Below are positions 1 to 11,880 of a DNA stretch of 64,000 nt, one piece after another (position 1 is the first letter of the stretch; each line of letters begins with the position of its first letter). The stretch lies in NCBI GenBank assembly GCA_019722365.1, contig JADFUC010001604.1, positions 32,952-96,951 on the forward strand. Reading direction: 5' to 3'. The notes under the pieces are model-generated. The model saw nothing but the letters and a program-made list of their open reading frames with translations. It made no database searches and had not been told where the DNA came from. The position numbers and the translations under genes are program-made. The DNA is from Lithospermum erythrorhizon (taxonomy: Eukaryota; Streptophyta; Magnoliopsida; Boraginales; Boraginaceae).

Positions 1-165
1 TTGCATCACGATGCAATGATTGTCAAAATATCACGGCCCGTTATCCATATCAAATGAGGAAAAGAAGACATGGAGACTAAAGCCCAAAATCCTAGAGAAA
101 TGAATATCTACGCCCACGCTTGGCCATGCCTTTTAGCAAAATTTTGTAGGCTCACTTAATCCTGC

Positions 166-747
166 TCAGCTTAAGTGTGTGGATTTTGACGAGACACTAG
201 CCTCACACTCGACCACCCCCATCAACTCCACCTTCCTCCAACACAACCGATTCTCCTCCGTGAGGAGCAATTCATTAAGTTCCTTAAAAATTTTGCATCC
301 ATATCTAAAAGAATCGTAACAAATAGAATAAAAGTAATAAAATGATAATAAAGGCATAAGATTTGGATGATGATAATATTGATCACCACACAAAGGGGTT
401 TGGGGCCAGGCCACACCAATACCATCCCTTTTCACCAAGAGATTTGGGCAAATCACCATAATAATTACGAGATACACCCAACCCCATACAAGAAGATCCT
501 GATGTTTGTTTCGACATATCCTACCACATCCACCAAACATTCCAAGGAGAGAAATCTGGTAGAAATAAATTGTGAAGTTTAAACCGCCCAGCAATCCACC
601 AACGAAAAGTAATCGATACATTAAGGAGAGCCACTTATTAAACCCATATCTGAATCCGGCAAAATTGATCCCTAATTCCCAGCAACTGAACTCGGTCAAT
701 GATGGGAGAAAATCAGAATCTTTAAGCGTAAGAGTTGATTCTATCAA
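166..747 (-). CDS. Unrecognised membrane-protein-like ORF, 193 aa
   Basis: This is the longest open frame in the window apart from its stop-riddled neighbours. I do not recognise the family. It has hydrophobic stretches at about residues 40-72 (LLFVGGLLGGLNFTIYF) and 88-106 (WVYLVIIMVICPNLL). Between them is a Cys/basic patch (CGRICRNK), and further on a conserved-looking FRYGCKIFKEL segment, followed by a polar C-terminus. Block B repeats it at about 29210-29800, where the YLVII..ICPNLL and SFRYGCKIFKEL words survive but the frame is broken into pieces. The start is uncertain: hydrophilic sequence continues upstream to about 830 in other frames, so the true N-terminus may lie there. It could be a genuine multi-pass protein or a chance frame on degraded sequence. 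Confidence 0.4.
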   Translation of the reverse strand: MIESTLTLKDSDFLPSLTEFSCWELGINFAGFRYGFNKWLSLMYRLLFVGGLLGGLNFTIYFYQISLLGMFGGCGRICRNKHQDLLVWGWVYLVIIMVICPNLLVKRDGIGVAWPQTPLCGDQYYHHPNLMPLLSFYYFYSICYDSFRYGCKIFKELNELLLTEENRLCWRKVELMGVVECEASVSSKSTHLS

Positions 748-1342
748 GAGTCAAGAATCTGGGGCAGAAAAGGAAAAACCGCTCCGCCAGTATGTTGGGA
801 GAGGGTGAAATATTTCTCTAGAGAGATTCTAGAGATAATATTTGTCTAGGCTTAGATTTACACAATTATTGTTTTGTTGCGTAGAGTACCCGAACGTTGA
901 AGATTTGTAATTTGGTCAGCACACGAGTAGTTTGGTAAATCTTATCATTAATCGGCTTAATCTCTCGAAGCTTGCATGTCTTGGATTAATCAACTGCCCG
1001 CCAATCCTTCAAAGCCTCTTTCTTCCAAAAACGATATACAAATCACCAAACATATATCAACACTTTTGAAAGTAAATTCGATCACACGTATTAGTTTTTT
1101 CATCATTCCATCGCAAATTTTTTTAAAATAATTTATTTCATCACATATTTTTTAAATTTGGATTCTTTTTGTCATATTGTTAATTTTTTCATCACAATTG
1201 ATCATGTGGCTAAATTTTATAGGGTTATTATTTTAGTAATTTCTCATCCAAAAATAAAAATACATATAATAAAATGAAAACAAACAATATGAAGGATTAA
1301 ATTCCATTCTCAATCTTTTAAACATGTCCTTTTTGTCCAAAA

Positions 1343-2400
1343 TTAAAATACCAACATCTTTAATTTCTCAATATTTAAAGTAATCTCATACATCAGATCA
1401 TGCCCATCACCTTTTGTTCCTCCCTCTTTAGCATCACTGTAACATCTTTTCCCATTATCTTTCTCTGCTGGCTTCACATTTACGTCATCCTTCTTTGTAC
1501 ATTTTATCATCTCTCCTCTTATCTTCAATTCCCTAATCAATTCCTTAACTGCTTTCTCATTATCCCTCCTATTCTTGATCAAAATTTCACTAACATCTGC
1601 TGGAGTAATGTTTGCTTTTCCAATCAACTCCTCCAACTCCTTCAATGTTTCAAACCACCTTCATGCCAAACCTATGTAATTCTTGAGCAAAAATCTGAGA
1701 GCTGTGAACGAACATTAACTCATATGTATATGACATTCATTCTCCCACCTCAACAATGCCGATCAATTTTTTCAATATGGCTCACAACACAAATATCCTC
1801 TCTCACTTCCACAACAAGGACCATAATCCATCACTAAAATTCAACAACCCCTAGCGGCACTCATACCCATATCTTCAATCCCCTCACTAGAATTCTATGA
1901 ATAAGCATTAATACGATCATTTTCTTGTCATTCTTATTAGTCGCTGATCAAACCACAACTCCCTAGTTAAATGCAGAAGTTAAATCTCAATGAATTAATT
2001 CCAGCTAGTTCAAGATCATAAATATCATAACCAAGAAAATTAAACTTAGAGCAATTTCTTTTCTCCTATCATTTTCTCCTCTTTGATATGATCTGAAAGC
2101 CTCTATTATTACAATATAAAGCGATAATGTTATTATCCCCCTCACATAATTTTATTTCAAGTATCCTCAAGTCAACTAATCGAACAAAAGAAGAAGAGTT
2201 TTACTTGAATAAGAAGCCAATATAATAATATTTATGGTAGGATCAAGTGACACAATAAAGCTGCACAAATTTTTTCGTCGGGGATTACAAAACGATTCTC
2301 CTTACCCTCCGTGATCAAGGCCTTCTCTCTCTCAAATTCGTGTTCATGAACTAAATATGAAGCGAGACTCAGTTATTTGTCGGTCCTGGGAGAGCACCAT
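1343..2400 (-). pseudogene. BCS1-like AAA-ATPase, frame-broken (copy in block A)
   Basis: Minus-strand translation recovers pieces of the plant BCS1-like (AAA-ATPase, ASD-type) family in the right order. At 1850-1760 there is the sensor region, resembling LLNFxDGLWS followed by ERIFVFTTNH. At 1735-1700 comes the GRM(N/D) sub-motif. At 1690-1343 lies the C-terminal helical tail (KELEELIGKANITPADVSEI) with a Lys/Asp-rich end. The 1343-1645 part is open for 100 codons. The pieces sit in different frames, separated by small indels. The Walker B sequence that is clear in the block B copy is not recognisable here near 1940-1990. The N-terminal half toward 2400-2567 (KSLEKRYFVV and neighbours) is too damaged to place with confidence. 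Family members are usually about 450-520 residues and membrane-anchored ATPases of mitochondria or ER. Either a pseudogene or an assembly-damaged gene. Confidence 0.72.
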
Positions 2401-2599
2401 ACAACAAAGTATCTCTTTTCCAAGCTCTTCCAATTCTCTGACATAAAAAAAAAAAAGACTCCCCAGTTAAAACCCAATAAATCATATATATAAAGTATAA
2501 TTTCTTTTCCCAAGGTCCATAGAAAAACAAATAAATCATGATTTATTTTCTTCAAGTTGGATATCATATTAAGTGAGCTCTATCTTTAATCAGTACAAA

Positions 2600-3487
2600 T
2601 TAGATGGTTAAATATGATACTTAATCATGATATTTCTAAAACATTCATAATGATTTTGTGTCCCGTGTGTAAAATTCTATCAGTATGCACTTTCTTTCTT
2701 TGATACACATAGTTACAATTATCAAGCCATGGTTGAACTAGTGGAGGAATATATATTCCACTGAAAAAAAGATTCTACTATTAAGCTGTAAAAATTGAAT
2801 CATATTCTCCTAAAACATTACTTCCATCGCACTTAGTCAATGGGAGAAAAAATTCCTGGCCTATTTTGTTTGCTATTTGTTCCATCTATATATGGAATCC
2901 CAAGAGCCTCACTATTAGCGAAAGTCACCAATTTTAAACATATTATTACCTATCTTTAATTTGTTATTAAATATGACATATTTCATTAAAATTTTGTAAA
3001 TCTACATTATTTGGCCCATCATGATTTAAAATCTCAATTTTTCTTTTATATATGGCCCATCCCTGTACTCACTCTCTCGGATCTCGCCCAAGGAAAAGTA
3101 CTTACTAATCCATATCTAAAAATTTATTCGTTTCTGATACATAAGCTTTCTATTAAAAAAGTAGAAATATCATGACAAAATCATTAATATAGAAACAAAG
3201 ACAAATAAACATCATCATGATGTTCTTCCGATTTCTTTTTTTGGGTATAAAAGCAGATGTTTCATTTTATATACGTAGGGAAGTGGTATGAATTGTGATA
3301 GGATTTTTTGTTTGTTTATCTAAGCAAAAAAAGCGCAGACTCTAAATGAACTTATTCTCAAAAAGGCTGAAATCCTCAACATAAGGCCTTACGCCATCCA
3401 TGTCCTTGAACTACACGTGTAGAGGTAAATCACAGATTGTTTTATCACACACAGAGTCACCGGGCTCCTCTAAAGGACCAAGCCAGA
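2600..3487. other. AT-rich intergenic stretch upstream of the AAA-ATPase
   Basis: No reading frame, RNA gene or repeat is recognisable here. It should hold the promoter of the minus-strand AAA-ATPase gene, but no element can be pinned down. It is conserved in block B at about 31620-32674, where roughly 100 bases of GC-richer sequence (near 32010-32110) have no clear match in block A. Confidence 0.5.
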
Positions 3488-4070
3488 TGTCGATGTGACT
3501 TGAATTGCTGTGTAATCTCTCCCACATCAAACTTTGGGAGAAAACATTAACCTTCTTGCCCTACAAAGGCTTCCTGGCCTTTGTTAGATATTGTTTATTT
3601 TAATAGTTAGTGAGTTTTACAAGAAATAGTAATTTCACCAAATTGGTTCAAATTTCAAAAGTTTAACATCACCAAATAGATATAGTAGCTCTAGGATCTT
3701 GTGACGACTAAGGTCTGGTCTATTGTATTGATCCAAGGTAGATATAATAGTCTTTGTAGGAGATATCCATTCTAGATCTAGAAGTCATGGGTAGTTTAAG
3801 TCATAGGTCCAAGAATAAATGAAGTCTCTGCAATTCTATTCTACACAAATAAGTAGTCGATTTTTTAATTTTCCGCGTAGCGGATTCACATATGAGAGAG
3901 CTAAGTTTTGGCTCAAGTCTGCAATTTGTTCCTCCATTATAATGAAATCGTTATGTGGCTTTAATACCTGCGGATTAGTCCTAACACATCGTTAAAAAGA
4001 TACCACGTTAAATCTCTATCTCAGCATTTTACTTCCTCTAATTTTCCTTACAATTGCCGCTATTATAACA
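3488..4070 (+). repeat. 5' LTR of the copia element (block A)
   Basis: Direct partner of 6640-7213, and of 32675-33271 and 35874-36432 in block B. It opens with TGTCGATGTGACTTG and closes with TTATAACA just before the primer-binding region. The shared internal words include TATAGTAGCTCTAG and CCTCCATTATA. Confidence 0.8.
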
Positions 4071-4537
4071 AACTAGTATTATTTGGATTCAAATCAGCGA
4101 AGAAGATGGGTGGTGAAAGTATGAATTTAGAGAAGCCTCAATTTTCCAGAAATAATTATGGATTCTCACTTCTATTTATATTAGTTCTCACATCATCCAT
4201 ATAGAAAATTGCCACATAGTTTTAGTTCGACGTTCATGATGCACTAGTTGTTAACACTAGACAGGTTCGTGATACATCAGAGAAGAAGTTCTTCAAGAGG
4301 GTCACGATCGGGTCCAAGTAGTTACTAATGCCATTATCACTGAGTCAATGGGTACGCCCCAAGAGGCCTGAAATCAATGCACTGATTCCCTTTATTATGC
4401 CCGCTAAGTATAATTGTGTATCAATTCATTTACTGTGCTGGTTAAATGTGATTACCGAACTTAGCTGCTTCACCTTAGTAATTTCTATATTACTAGCGCT
4501 GGGTTCTCATGATAATTTAAGTGGGGTTATGAGCGAT

Positions 4538-5314
4538 TGTTAGATCTTTTATCATTAATCATTATAATACACACAGTAACCGGTCGATTATTATTATTAG
4601 ATTGAACCCTACTATTATGTGAGCTTCATATGTCACACATACAATGCATATTCAATTATATTTCATGCATGAAATTAAACGTAGACTTCAGATATTCCGA
4701 TAGATGTATCTTCTCAAATATTTATATATTCACAAATATATATTTATTTAACATCAATTGGGTTAAACTTGCAAGTTTAATCAATAATTAAGCATTGAAA
4801 TTGAATTTAATAACTTGATAAGCTTATTCGATAATAGACTGCTAGTATTTTAATTCTGACTTGTTAAGTTAATTAAAATGGAACAACTCAAGAAGGACTC
4901 ATTATTTGATTAAAAAGCCATAATGGTCTAATTGCTAACGAAGCTAAACCGATTTCTTAACGAGTCGCTTAACGGCTCGGGGATTAGGCAGAGCACACAC
5001 ATGGAAGGAAGATGATTTTTTTCTCTTCCAATTTTGTTCTCTACAACTCTAGCAAAGCTCCTGCTCCACGGATTATTTCTGCGCGCGCAATCTGTGGCGA
5101 CATCATTTCGATATCGACAAGCTTTGAGAGGATTTTTGAGGAGCTTTTCACGTGAGGATTGTGGGTACTTGGTTCATTTCGCCTTCCGTCAGAATGTAAG
5201 TACCAAGTATTCATATTGCAATATTTTTGTGTTTAGATTAATATACATCATTTTGAAAGATCCGACGTATGAATCGTGTTTATCACGAATCTAATTCAAG
5301 GCCAGATTCTAACA
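4538..5314 (+). mobile_element. Nested solo LTR inside the copia element (block A)
   Basis: A 0.78 kb unit begins TGTTAGATC and ends GATTCTAACA, a proper terminal inverted TGTTAGA/TCTAACA pair. It has no second LTR or coding sequence of its own. The same unit sits at 33751-34553 in block B. The body contains the plus-strand word GAGGATTTTTGAGGAGCTTTTCACGTGAGG and an exon-like end (GTGTTTAGATTAATATACATCA), typical of LTR U5 transcribed regions. Target-site duplications could not be found, possibly because of base errors. Likely a solo LTR left by recombination. Confidence 0.65.
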
Positions 5315-6639
5315 ACAAGTGCAACAAAGCGTCTCGAAAGTGATACTGCTCTCCTCAAGTGCTACTGGGGAAAGATTTCTCAAGAGACATGGCCCTTAGC
5401 TGGGTTGATGCCATACATTTTACACCTAATGCATGTGGGTCTCCAATTTCGATTGTTCTATCATACGTGTCTTAGAGGAGTAGTTCTCAAAGCATGTTAA
5501 GCGACGGTGACATCGCTTTCGTGCAAACGGTTCGCTTTACAGCGGTTAGATCGCCTGGCCGAAGGCTACGATTTAATGGTAGATTCTCGCACATCGAATG
5601 TTGTATTAACGTGTCTTACATGACTATGAATTTATTATCTCCGAGCGTTGCTGTATGCTAAGCGGGGTTCACTTCTTAGAGAATGCGGGAGTGGTCGAGT
5701 AGTCTATGTGTCTGTATGTACTCAGCGCAATCGCACTCGTATGTTCCCCCGCAAGCGTAGCATTTTCGGGGTCGCCTTTCGTGGTTGGAAAACAGCGGAG
5801 CAGCAAATTGTGGAGTCGCAGTAAGCTCAAGCATGACACGATCGCCAAAGGCAACAAATACTCCATCGGGTTTCAAGAGTTTTCGCTGAACATCATGGCA
5901 TTGCTGATCTCCCGCAGCACTACCGCCTCGGTACCTTCGGCAGGTATGACAACGGGATGTAGTTTGCTCATGCTTTCCCCGGTTGTAGAGGAACTCGACT
6001 CATGTGTCATCTATTACCGTATCGGTACTATTCGACGGGCACTATCATCGAGTAGGAGATTTCGTCACTAAGCAGCCGGAGATCATGTAGCGGACCGCTT
6101 AGTACAACGCCCGGGCGGGCAGGGATTTATGAATTACATTTCATGCTAATGGGATGCGAAGTGAGGCATACTTCTTCGCTATGCACTGGGCTTATGGCCC
6201 CGTCTCGCTCCTCACACATAGTCGATGCCGTTAGTGCGAAATATCGCTAGCCAGCGGAGAAGATTCTACAAGCAGGTCCAATGGTGGTTGCACTTGTCAA
6301 CCGATCTATTCTCGTAATTACCCGTGCGACAGGCACATGTGAGGTTCGGGTGCAAAGATAAAGATTGTCTATTTGTTTTCAAGTGCCTGCTTTTGACAAT
6401 TGCCACATTCGGGGCGCTTTTTACATCTGGTATATCATGGTACATTGAGTACATCTTGTACATCTGGCGCATTTGGTACATTCTGTTTCACTATCTGGGC
6501 ACATCTGGTACTTCGAGTACATCTAGTGCATTATGGCGCATCTAAGCACATTTGGTACCTCGTGTACATCTGGTGCTATTTCTCGAGGAAGCTGTTTACT
6601 TATCCGACATTCTCGGAGAATTCAAGACAAGTGGAGATT
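5315..6639 (+). other. Internal region of the copia element, no coding domains recognised
   Basis: Several short open frames exist here (for example 5706-6071), but none shows a retrotransposon domain and the block B counterparts do not keep the same protein. At 6400-6590 there is a run of degenerate short repeats built on ACATCTGGTAC / GCATTTGGTAC. The polypurine tract lies at 6629-6639. Confidence 0.5.
6400..6590 (+). repeat. Degenerate short tandem repeats, consensus near ACATCTGGTAC
   Basis: About a dozen imperfect units of 9-12 bases alternate between ACATCTGGTAC, GTACATCT and GCGCATTTGG. Traces remain in block B at about 35630-35800. They lie just upstream of the polypurine tract and 3' LTR. 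Confidence 0.7.
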
Positions 6640-7213
6640 TGTTAGATGTGACTTGAATTAAGTTTCGTGTACCCCTTTCCCACATCGAAACTTTGGGAGG
6701 TTAACCTTTCTTGGCCCTATAACAGACCTAGTTTGTTAGATATCTTTCTCCTAATAGTTGTTGGGTTTCGCTTAGGCGCTAAAGATTACCTCAACTATTC
6801 ACTAAAAGTTTAACACTACCAAATTGATATAGTAGCTCTAGAATCTTCATGACGACTCAAGGTCTTAAGTCTATTGTACGATCCAAGGTAGACATGACAG
6901 TTTCAGAGTGAGATATCCATTCTTGTGATTTTTGTGAGTCAGGAAGTTAAGTTGTGTCCAAGAATAAATGAAGTCCTGCAATTCTATTCTAAAGTTAATA
7001 AATACAGAAAATGCGATTCTATCTGGCCTCGACTCAAGCTTTGTAATTTTGTTCCTCCATTATAGTGAAATCGGTTATGCTGGCTCTACCATGATTACCC
7101 CTAACACATTGTTGGGATACCATGTTACATCTCTCATTTCTTTTATTTTCAAGATTACTTAATTTCATTTTAGAATTCACAATTATCTGCTTGGTATAAA
7201 TTAAGTTTACCTG
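6640..7213 (+). repeat. 3' LTR of the copia element (block A)
   Basis: Matches 3488-4070 with scattered indels. It begins TGTTAGATGTGACTTG directly after the polypurine tract. The end near 7213 is placed by comparison with block B and is uncertain by several bases. Confidence 0.8.
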
Positions 7214-7796
7214 TGATATGAAAACTGAGACTAGAGAGGTTGAATTGGTTCTGCCCCTAACGTTTCTCCTTTAATTCATGGCCATTGGTCATGGTAAAAG
7301 CTACACAACTAACATGGGAATTTTGGGGGCACATATGCTCAATTTGATAAATATAACTTCATATCATCTTCCATCATGACATCTTTTGACCTTTTATTTT
7401 TATGAGTTTAATTTTGTTTTTAAGCAAGTTATGTAAATCCACAATTTTTTATGATAAGAAATATTTTTACCCGTGTCATATATATACTCGTATTTTGTAA
7501 CAACTAGCATAGTGCTACTTGATAAGTTTTAATGGTTCAAAATGAATAATATACATACACAGGCACTATCAGGTCTCACACATATGATTTTGTAAGGTGA
7601 GAATTTAAAAGAATATATATTTCCTCAAACAAATTTTGTAGTTTTTATTTTTATTAAAACGCTATCATATACTGTAATTGATTTAAAATAGTACCCGAAA
7701 GAGTTATGGATCTCGATGCATGATATGTGACATTTGATGTGACAATTTTTTGTTCCAACATAAAAAATTTCCTAAATTTTATGAAACACCGAATCT

Positions 7797-8183
7797 TCAT
7801 AGGCATTTGCTGCGGCAAACTTCAAGTGTAGAATAGCAATCTTTCCTTCCATAAAACTGACAACAAAAACATATAGGAATCACGATGCAAGTATTTTGTA
7901 GGCATGGGTCAGCGAAAATTTTGCTTCTCCCTAACTCCTTTCTACCATTGGAATGTGTAAGACTTACATCTTGTGTTTCAATAATACCATCATTTGTTCT
8001 TGTAAGAACCCCAAGAGCATAGCCTAAAATATGAACTACACAAATTCAATTTTTTTGTGAATGAATATTTATAAAATTATAAAAGAAAAATGAATGCATA
8101 CTACAACAAATTAAAATAATACTTACATTTCTGTGATCATGAGTATGATCAGCGAGGAAAACACACACAAATCTTTCAGCCAT
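7797..8183 (-). CDS. MEG/ESF1-like 8-cysteine secreted peptide, paralog 1 (block A)
   Basis: Two exons on the minus strand. Exon 1 is 8183-8127 (ATG at 8183) and ends at a GTAAG donor. Exon 2 is 8023-7797, after a TTTTAG acceptor. Exon 2 is intact: a CYALGVLTRTNDGI leader, then a mature part with eight cysteines in the order CLQNTC, then ICFCC, DCYSTLEVC and RSKC, ending in TGA. This spacing (C..C..C.CC..CY.TL..C...C) resembles the maize MEG1 / Arabidopsis ESF1 class of secreted peptides made around the embryo and in endosperm transfer tissue. Exon 1 is 57 bases rather than the 70 seen in its paralogs, and the join is out of frame, so 13 bases of the signal peptide seem to be lost. Paralogs lie at 12757-13149 and 14532-14969. 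Family assignment is by motif pattern only. Confidence 0.75.
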
Positions 8184-9149
8184 TATTGCTTGAATAAGGT
8201 TTGTTGGACTAGTTGTCTTAGACCCTTAATGTTGCTCCTTTTTATAGATAGATTTTTTCAGTTTTGATTACTCATTATTATATAAGATTGAGTAATTACA
8301 AATATGGCCATACATATTTTCATATATATATGTGGAATTTACCCGCCTGTGTCGCCCACCCCGAGGTGAGAATCATTATAATCCCGAATTGCAGTCATCA
8401 TATTAATGGACGAATTAATTTAAAGAACTACTCATTTCATCCAAAAATTTGATTACCATTAAGATTCTAAAAAAAAACAATGCTTTAAAATTTACAATCC
8501 ATCAAAGTATCTAACCAACCAACTCCATATATATATACAAATATATTCCAAATAAACAAGAATGCCTAAGAAGGCTACAACTCGGGAGAGTAAGTACCGA
8601 TTCGAATACAAAAACAATTGCCGACAAGGCTACAAAGTTTGAAAATAAAGTACAACAATCAAAAACTAAGACAACACATCAAAATCGACACAGGATCCTC
8701 ACCACCCGATGCTCACCTAGCTACTCCGAACAAACTCTCCAATAGCCTCCCCGGCTCAATCCATAACCCGGCACAAATGAAATGCCTAAAGAGGAAGTGG
8801 GTAAGCCACTTAAGCTTAGTGAAAACTTAACACAGGGGGTGAAACTTAAACCATACGGAACGAGTCAGTCAATAAATATAGTCAAATATGAATACATACG
8901 TATACATCCAGGACTACCTAATAAGGTCATACAATAAAATTCCAAAGGTCTCTGTGCATAACATGCTAAGATATAATAAAGTCCCAATAAGTGCATACAC
9001 AATTCGTAATGAAATCACATAGAGACTCAACAACCACTATAACTCTAGTCATCACCTTCTATATCTCATATCTCTACAAGTATACCAACCTCCGACGCGA
9101 TATGCCTAATCCGTGTACCTCAGAATGGACCAATTGCTAATAAACACCG

Positions 9150-9376
9150 CTTCTTATACTAAAGTATATATAACAAACCGCACTTATATTCTAGTATAAG
9201 GCCACACCGACAACGCATTAACAAAGAAAGTGATCATAAGACTCATACCGCTTCTTATACCGAAGTATAAGGCCAACCGCATTCTTATACCGTAAGATAA
9301 GCGCCATTACCGACAACGCACACAAAGAAAGTTGATCAAAAAGAGTCATACCGCTTCTTATACCGTAGTATAAGGC
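9150..9376 (-). repeat. Hairpin-bearing minisatellite in the LTR (block A)
   Basis: Four to five degenerate units each contain the 18-base inverted repeat CTTATAC-loop-GTATAAG, read on the minus strand. The loops include TTCG (9250 region), TACG (9355 region) and looser variants. It is the counterpart of the cleaner 66-bp array at 24250-24598. Confidence 0.75.
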
Positions 9377-9576
9377 CATCAAATGGCCACATATCCCGCA
9401 GCGGCGAGAGTCACCTAACCCCCTAATCATCCTAACCATAGTGGTCAAACTCGAGCACTAAGTCACCTTAAAGTCACGCATAACTCCAACCAACACCCTC
9501 ACTAACCAACTACTCTACCCTAAACAATATCCAATAGCCTAAAACATTCACAATCATAAATCAATCACAACCGGCT

Positions 9577-9676
9577 GCTGCCACGTAATACCAAAAGTGC
9601 CGACAAGGCCACGTAAATACAACAAAGGTCGACAAGGCCACGTAAATCAAATGCTTCTACAAGGCCACGTAATCAA
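9577..9676 (-). repeat. Short tandem repeats with ACGTGGCCTTGTCGGC core
   Basis: Three imperfect units of about 27-30 bases, each carrying GACAAGGCCACGTAA on the plus strand. The same motif recurs at 23955-24075 in the opposite orientation. Confidence 0.7.
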
Positions 9677-9776
9677 AAGAACATAAGGAGTTCAAGCTAT
9701 TACTTACCTCAAGCAAATCTTCAACGCCACAGAAATACAATCGCATAATCATAACATGGCTCACACAAATGAATCA

Positions 9777-9882
9777 CACATAATCATACAACAATTACAT
9801 GTATACCATTCTCACATAATCATACCACAATGACATGTATACCATTCTCACATAATCATACCACAATGACATGTTCACACAA
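9777..9882 (-). repeat. 36-bp tandem repeat, three copies
   Basis: Units read CACATAATCATACCACAATG followed by ACATGTATACCATTCT on the plus strand. The last two are nearly identical. Matching single units occur at 23780-23880 in the plus-strand LTR. Confidence 0.85.
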
Positions 9883-10957
9883 TTTAAAGTAAGTACGTAA
9901 AGTAGCACCCGTGAGATAAGTACTCACCTCTGCTAGCTACCACAAAACCTTCGAAACACAATCACGGTAACTGCCCCTTTCCACGATCAACGCCTAACAA
10001 AACACCCAGAAAGTATAATCAAAACCTACTACTATACTTGCGTTCTAGAAGATACACAACCAACTCTTAGTGGAACGTATCATAACGGTCTAAAAATGAC
10101 GAATAAACAACTAAATAATAACCCCTGGCCGGGATTAATAACCCACTGTTCCTCTCGCTAGAATTCCACCTTATCACTTTAACATTTCATAATAACTTAT
10201 GCTCATTCTAGTTAACCCTCAAGTCCATAATTAACAACCTATACTCCAAAATATCAATTACAACTCAACTTACAAATCACACTTTCTCAACCTAACCCCC
10301 TTTAATCAATTTTTAAATCACAATTCTAACCTTACAATAGCTACAATAAGGTCCCAATTAAACTCCCTACACATTTAAAGTCTTATAAAAATATCAACAA
10401 TAAAAGTCAACCTATAACCTAGAAAAGTCAACCTATCTCTAAACAACCTCTAAATCATAAATTACTCAGCTTATATACATCACAAAGACCCATAACAACC
10501 TTAGAAACATCATAAAATTTGAGTTATGTCAAAAGTCAACAAAAGTCAAAACATTAAAAATCAACTCCAACCTAACTTCATACCTCAAACTTGTGGAGCA
10601 TGATTGAAGCTTTAATAATCAACTTGAGGATCTTAATAAGCAACAAAGCGAGGAAATCAAGAGAAAAAATCTTGTTTGTTTCCAAGCGGGGTCTCGCCGA
10701 ACTCAAAGTGGAAGCGAGGAGATGATTTTGTGTTTTGTGATAAGCGGATGAGAATAGATACTTAACACTTAAGTCTTGTGGTGCCTACGCGAGTTTCAGG
10801 CTCAAATCGTTCGAATCGAAGCTTATCGAAGAACTTAACGATATAACTTAACCTCGAATTACGCCCTACTACTACTACTAAATTATAACGTAATTTACCA
10901 AATAAATTTCACCTAATTAATATTATTATCGAATTATCCTCGAACGTAAGAGTGAAA

Positions 10958-10962
<5 letters not shown>

Positions 10963-10990
<28 letters not shown>
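10963..10990. repeat. (TA)n microsatellite
   Basis: Fourteen uninterrupted TA units. The block B counterpart is at 39927-39955. Confidence 0.97.
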
Positions 10991-10991
<1 letters not shown>

Positions 10992-11880
10992 GCTAATCCG
11001 TAAATTAATGTACATTGGATTATTATTTATTTCCTATAAAAAAATGAATCAAATAGTCCTCTATTAAGTTCAAATCAAATTTTAATGATAATCTTGATCT
11101 GAACTTTTATATATTTAGTATTAACATCACAACTAAGAATTTGTCATGACCTTTTGTATTATTATAAACTGTTTTTTAATATGTGTTTACAATAATGTTT
11201 GTAATTGAGGAATTAACTAAATGAACAAAGTCATAATACGGAAATGGTAAGAGTAATAATTCCTCTTAAGTTTCCTCGTAACGTATATGTTGTACATCTT
11301 CCCTGAATCTAGAAAAATCTCATTTTTAAATCTTTCCAAATTAGCAAGTTTTGAATTTAAAGAGCGTCTTGATTGAGAATACTACAGTATACATTTAGTA
11401 TTAATATTATCGCTTCTATCCTATGTACTGTCTACTTTTTTAACTTTCGATATGAATCATGACCTTAAATATATTTTGTTGCTTTCAGATAATATCCGAT
11501 AAAAAATATCAACGAAAAGAAGCCAAACGTATTTTCATCGACATGTAGTTTTCATCAACTATTATATAATACAAACAAAACTATATACTTGGCCAAAGCT
11601 GAAAGCGCACAACTATCAAAAAATGAAACGAACAATCTGCGGGATTATAAGACAATTAGAGTGTGGATAAAAATATCAGGTGAAACATATTATTTTATAC
11701 GGATCGGAGTATTATTTAAGGGGCGAACTAGCTAGTGTAACTATATTTTGTTGATCTCGTACTATATATCGCTCAAATTCCTTTATACGCTGATCTAGGC
11801 AAATACCCTCAAACGGTTTCAATTGTTAAATTTATTAAACAACTACATACCTCATTTTGTTTGTCTAACACGGTAACATC
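10991..11880. other. AT-rich intergenic stretch
   Basis: No gene, RNA or clear transposon signature. Well conserved in block B (about 39956-40815). Confidence 0.5.

Larger units (their letters stand above)
3488..7213 (+). mobile_element. Ty1/copia-type LTR element, non-autonomous (block A copy)
   Basis: Two direct repeats of about 580 bases flank 2.6 kb of internal sequence: 3488-4070 and 6640-7213. Both begin with a TG followed by a GATGTGACTTGAATT word. The 5' repeat ends in TTATAACA. In block B the next bases are a perfect copia primer-binding site (TGGTATCAGAGC); here that site is damaged (aactagtattatttgg). A purine-rich tract (AAGTGGAGATT) lies directly before the second LTR, as a polypurine tract should. 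The internal sequence starts with a short gag-like ATG region (GCGAAGAAGATGGGTGGTG) but shows no protease, integrase or reverse transcriptase. It also carries a nested solo LTR at 4538-5314. Inference: a non-autonomous element present before the segmental duplication. Confidence 0.85.
8545..10900 (-). mobile_element. Gypsy-type LTR (solo), minus strand, block A
   Basis: Reverse-complemented, this stretch matches large parts of the plus-strand LTR region at 20860-26890. Shared are the GTTGACTTTTGTTGAC block near 10550, the ACGTGGCCTTGTCGGC repeats near 9590-9670, and the CTTATACTTCGGTATAAG hairpin units at 9150-9375. Also shared are the ATGATTATGTGAG repeats at 9775-9885. No internal coding region or second LTR follows on either side, so it is best read as a solo LTR. 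It is repeated in block B at about 37650-39900. Exact ends were not determined. Confidence 0.75.

Noticed and set aside
166..747. PLAC8 or other known membrane-protein assignment
   Set aside because: The CC...C.C cysteine signature of PLAC8 is missing and no other family signature could be matched, so no name is given.
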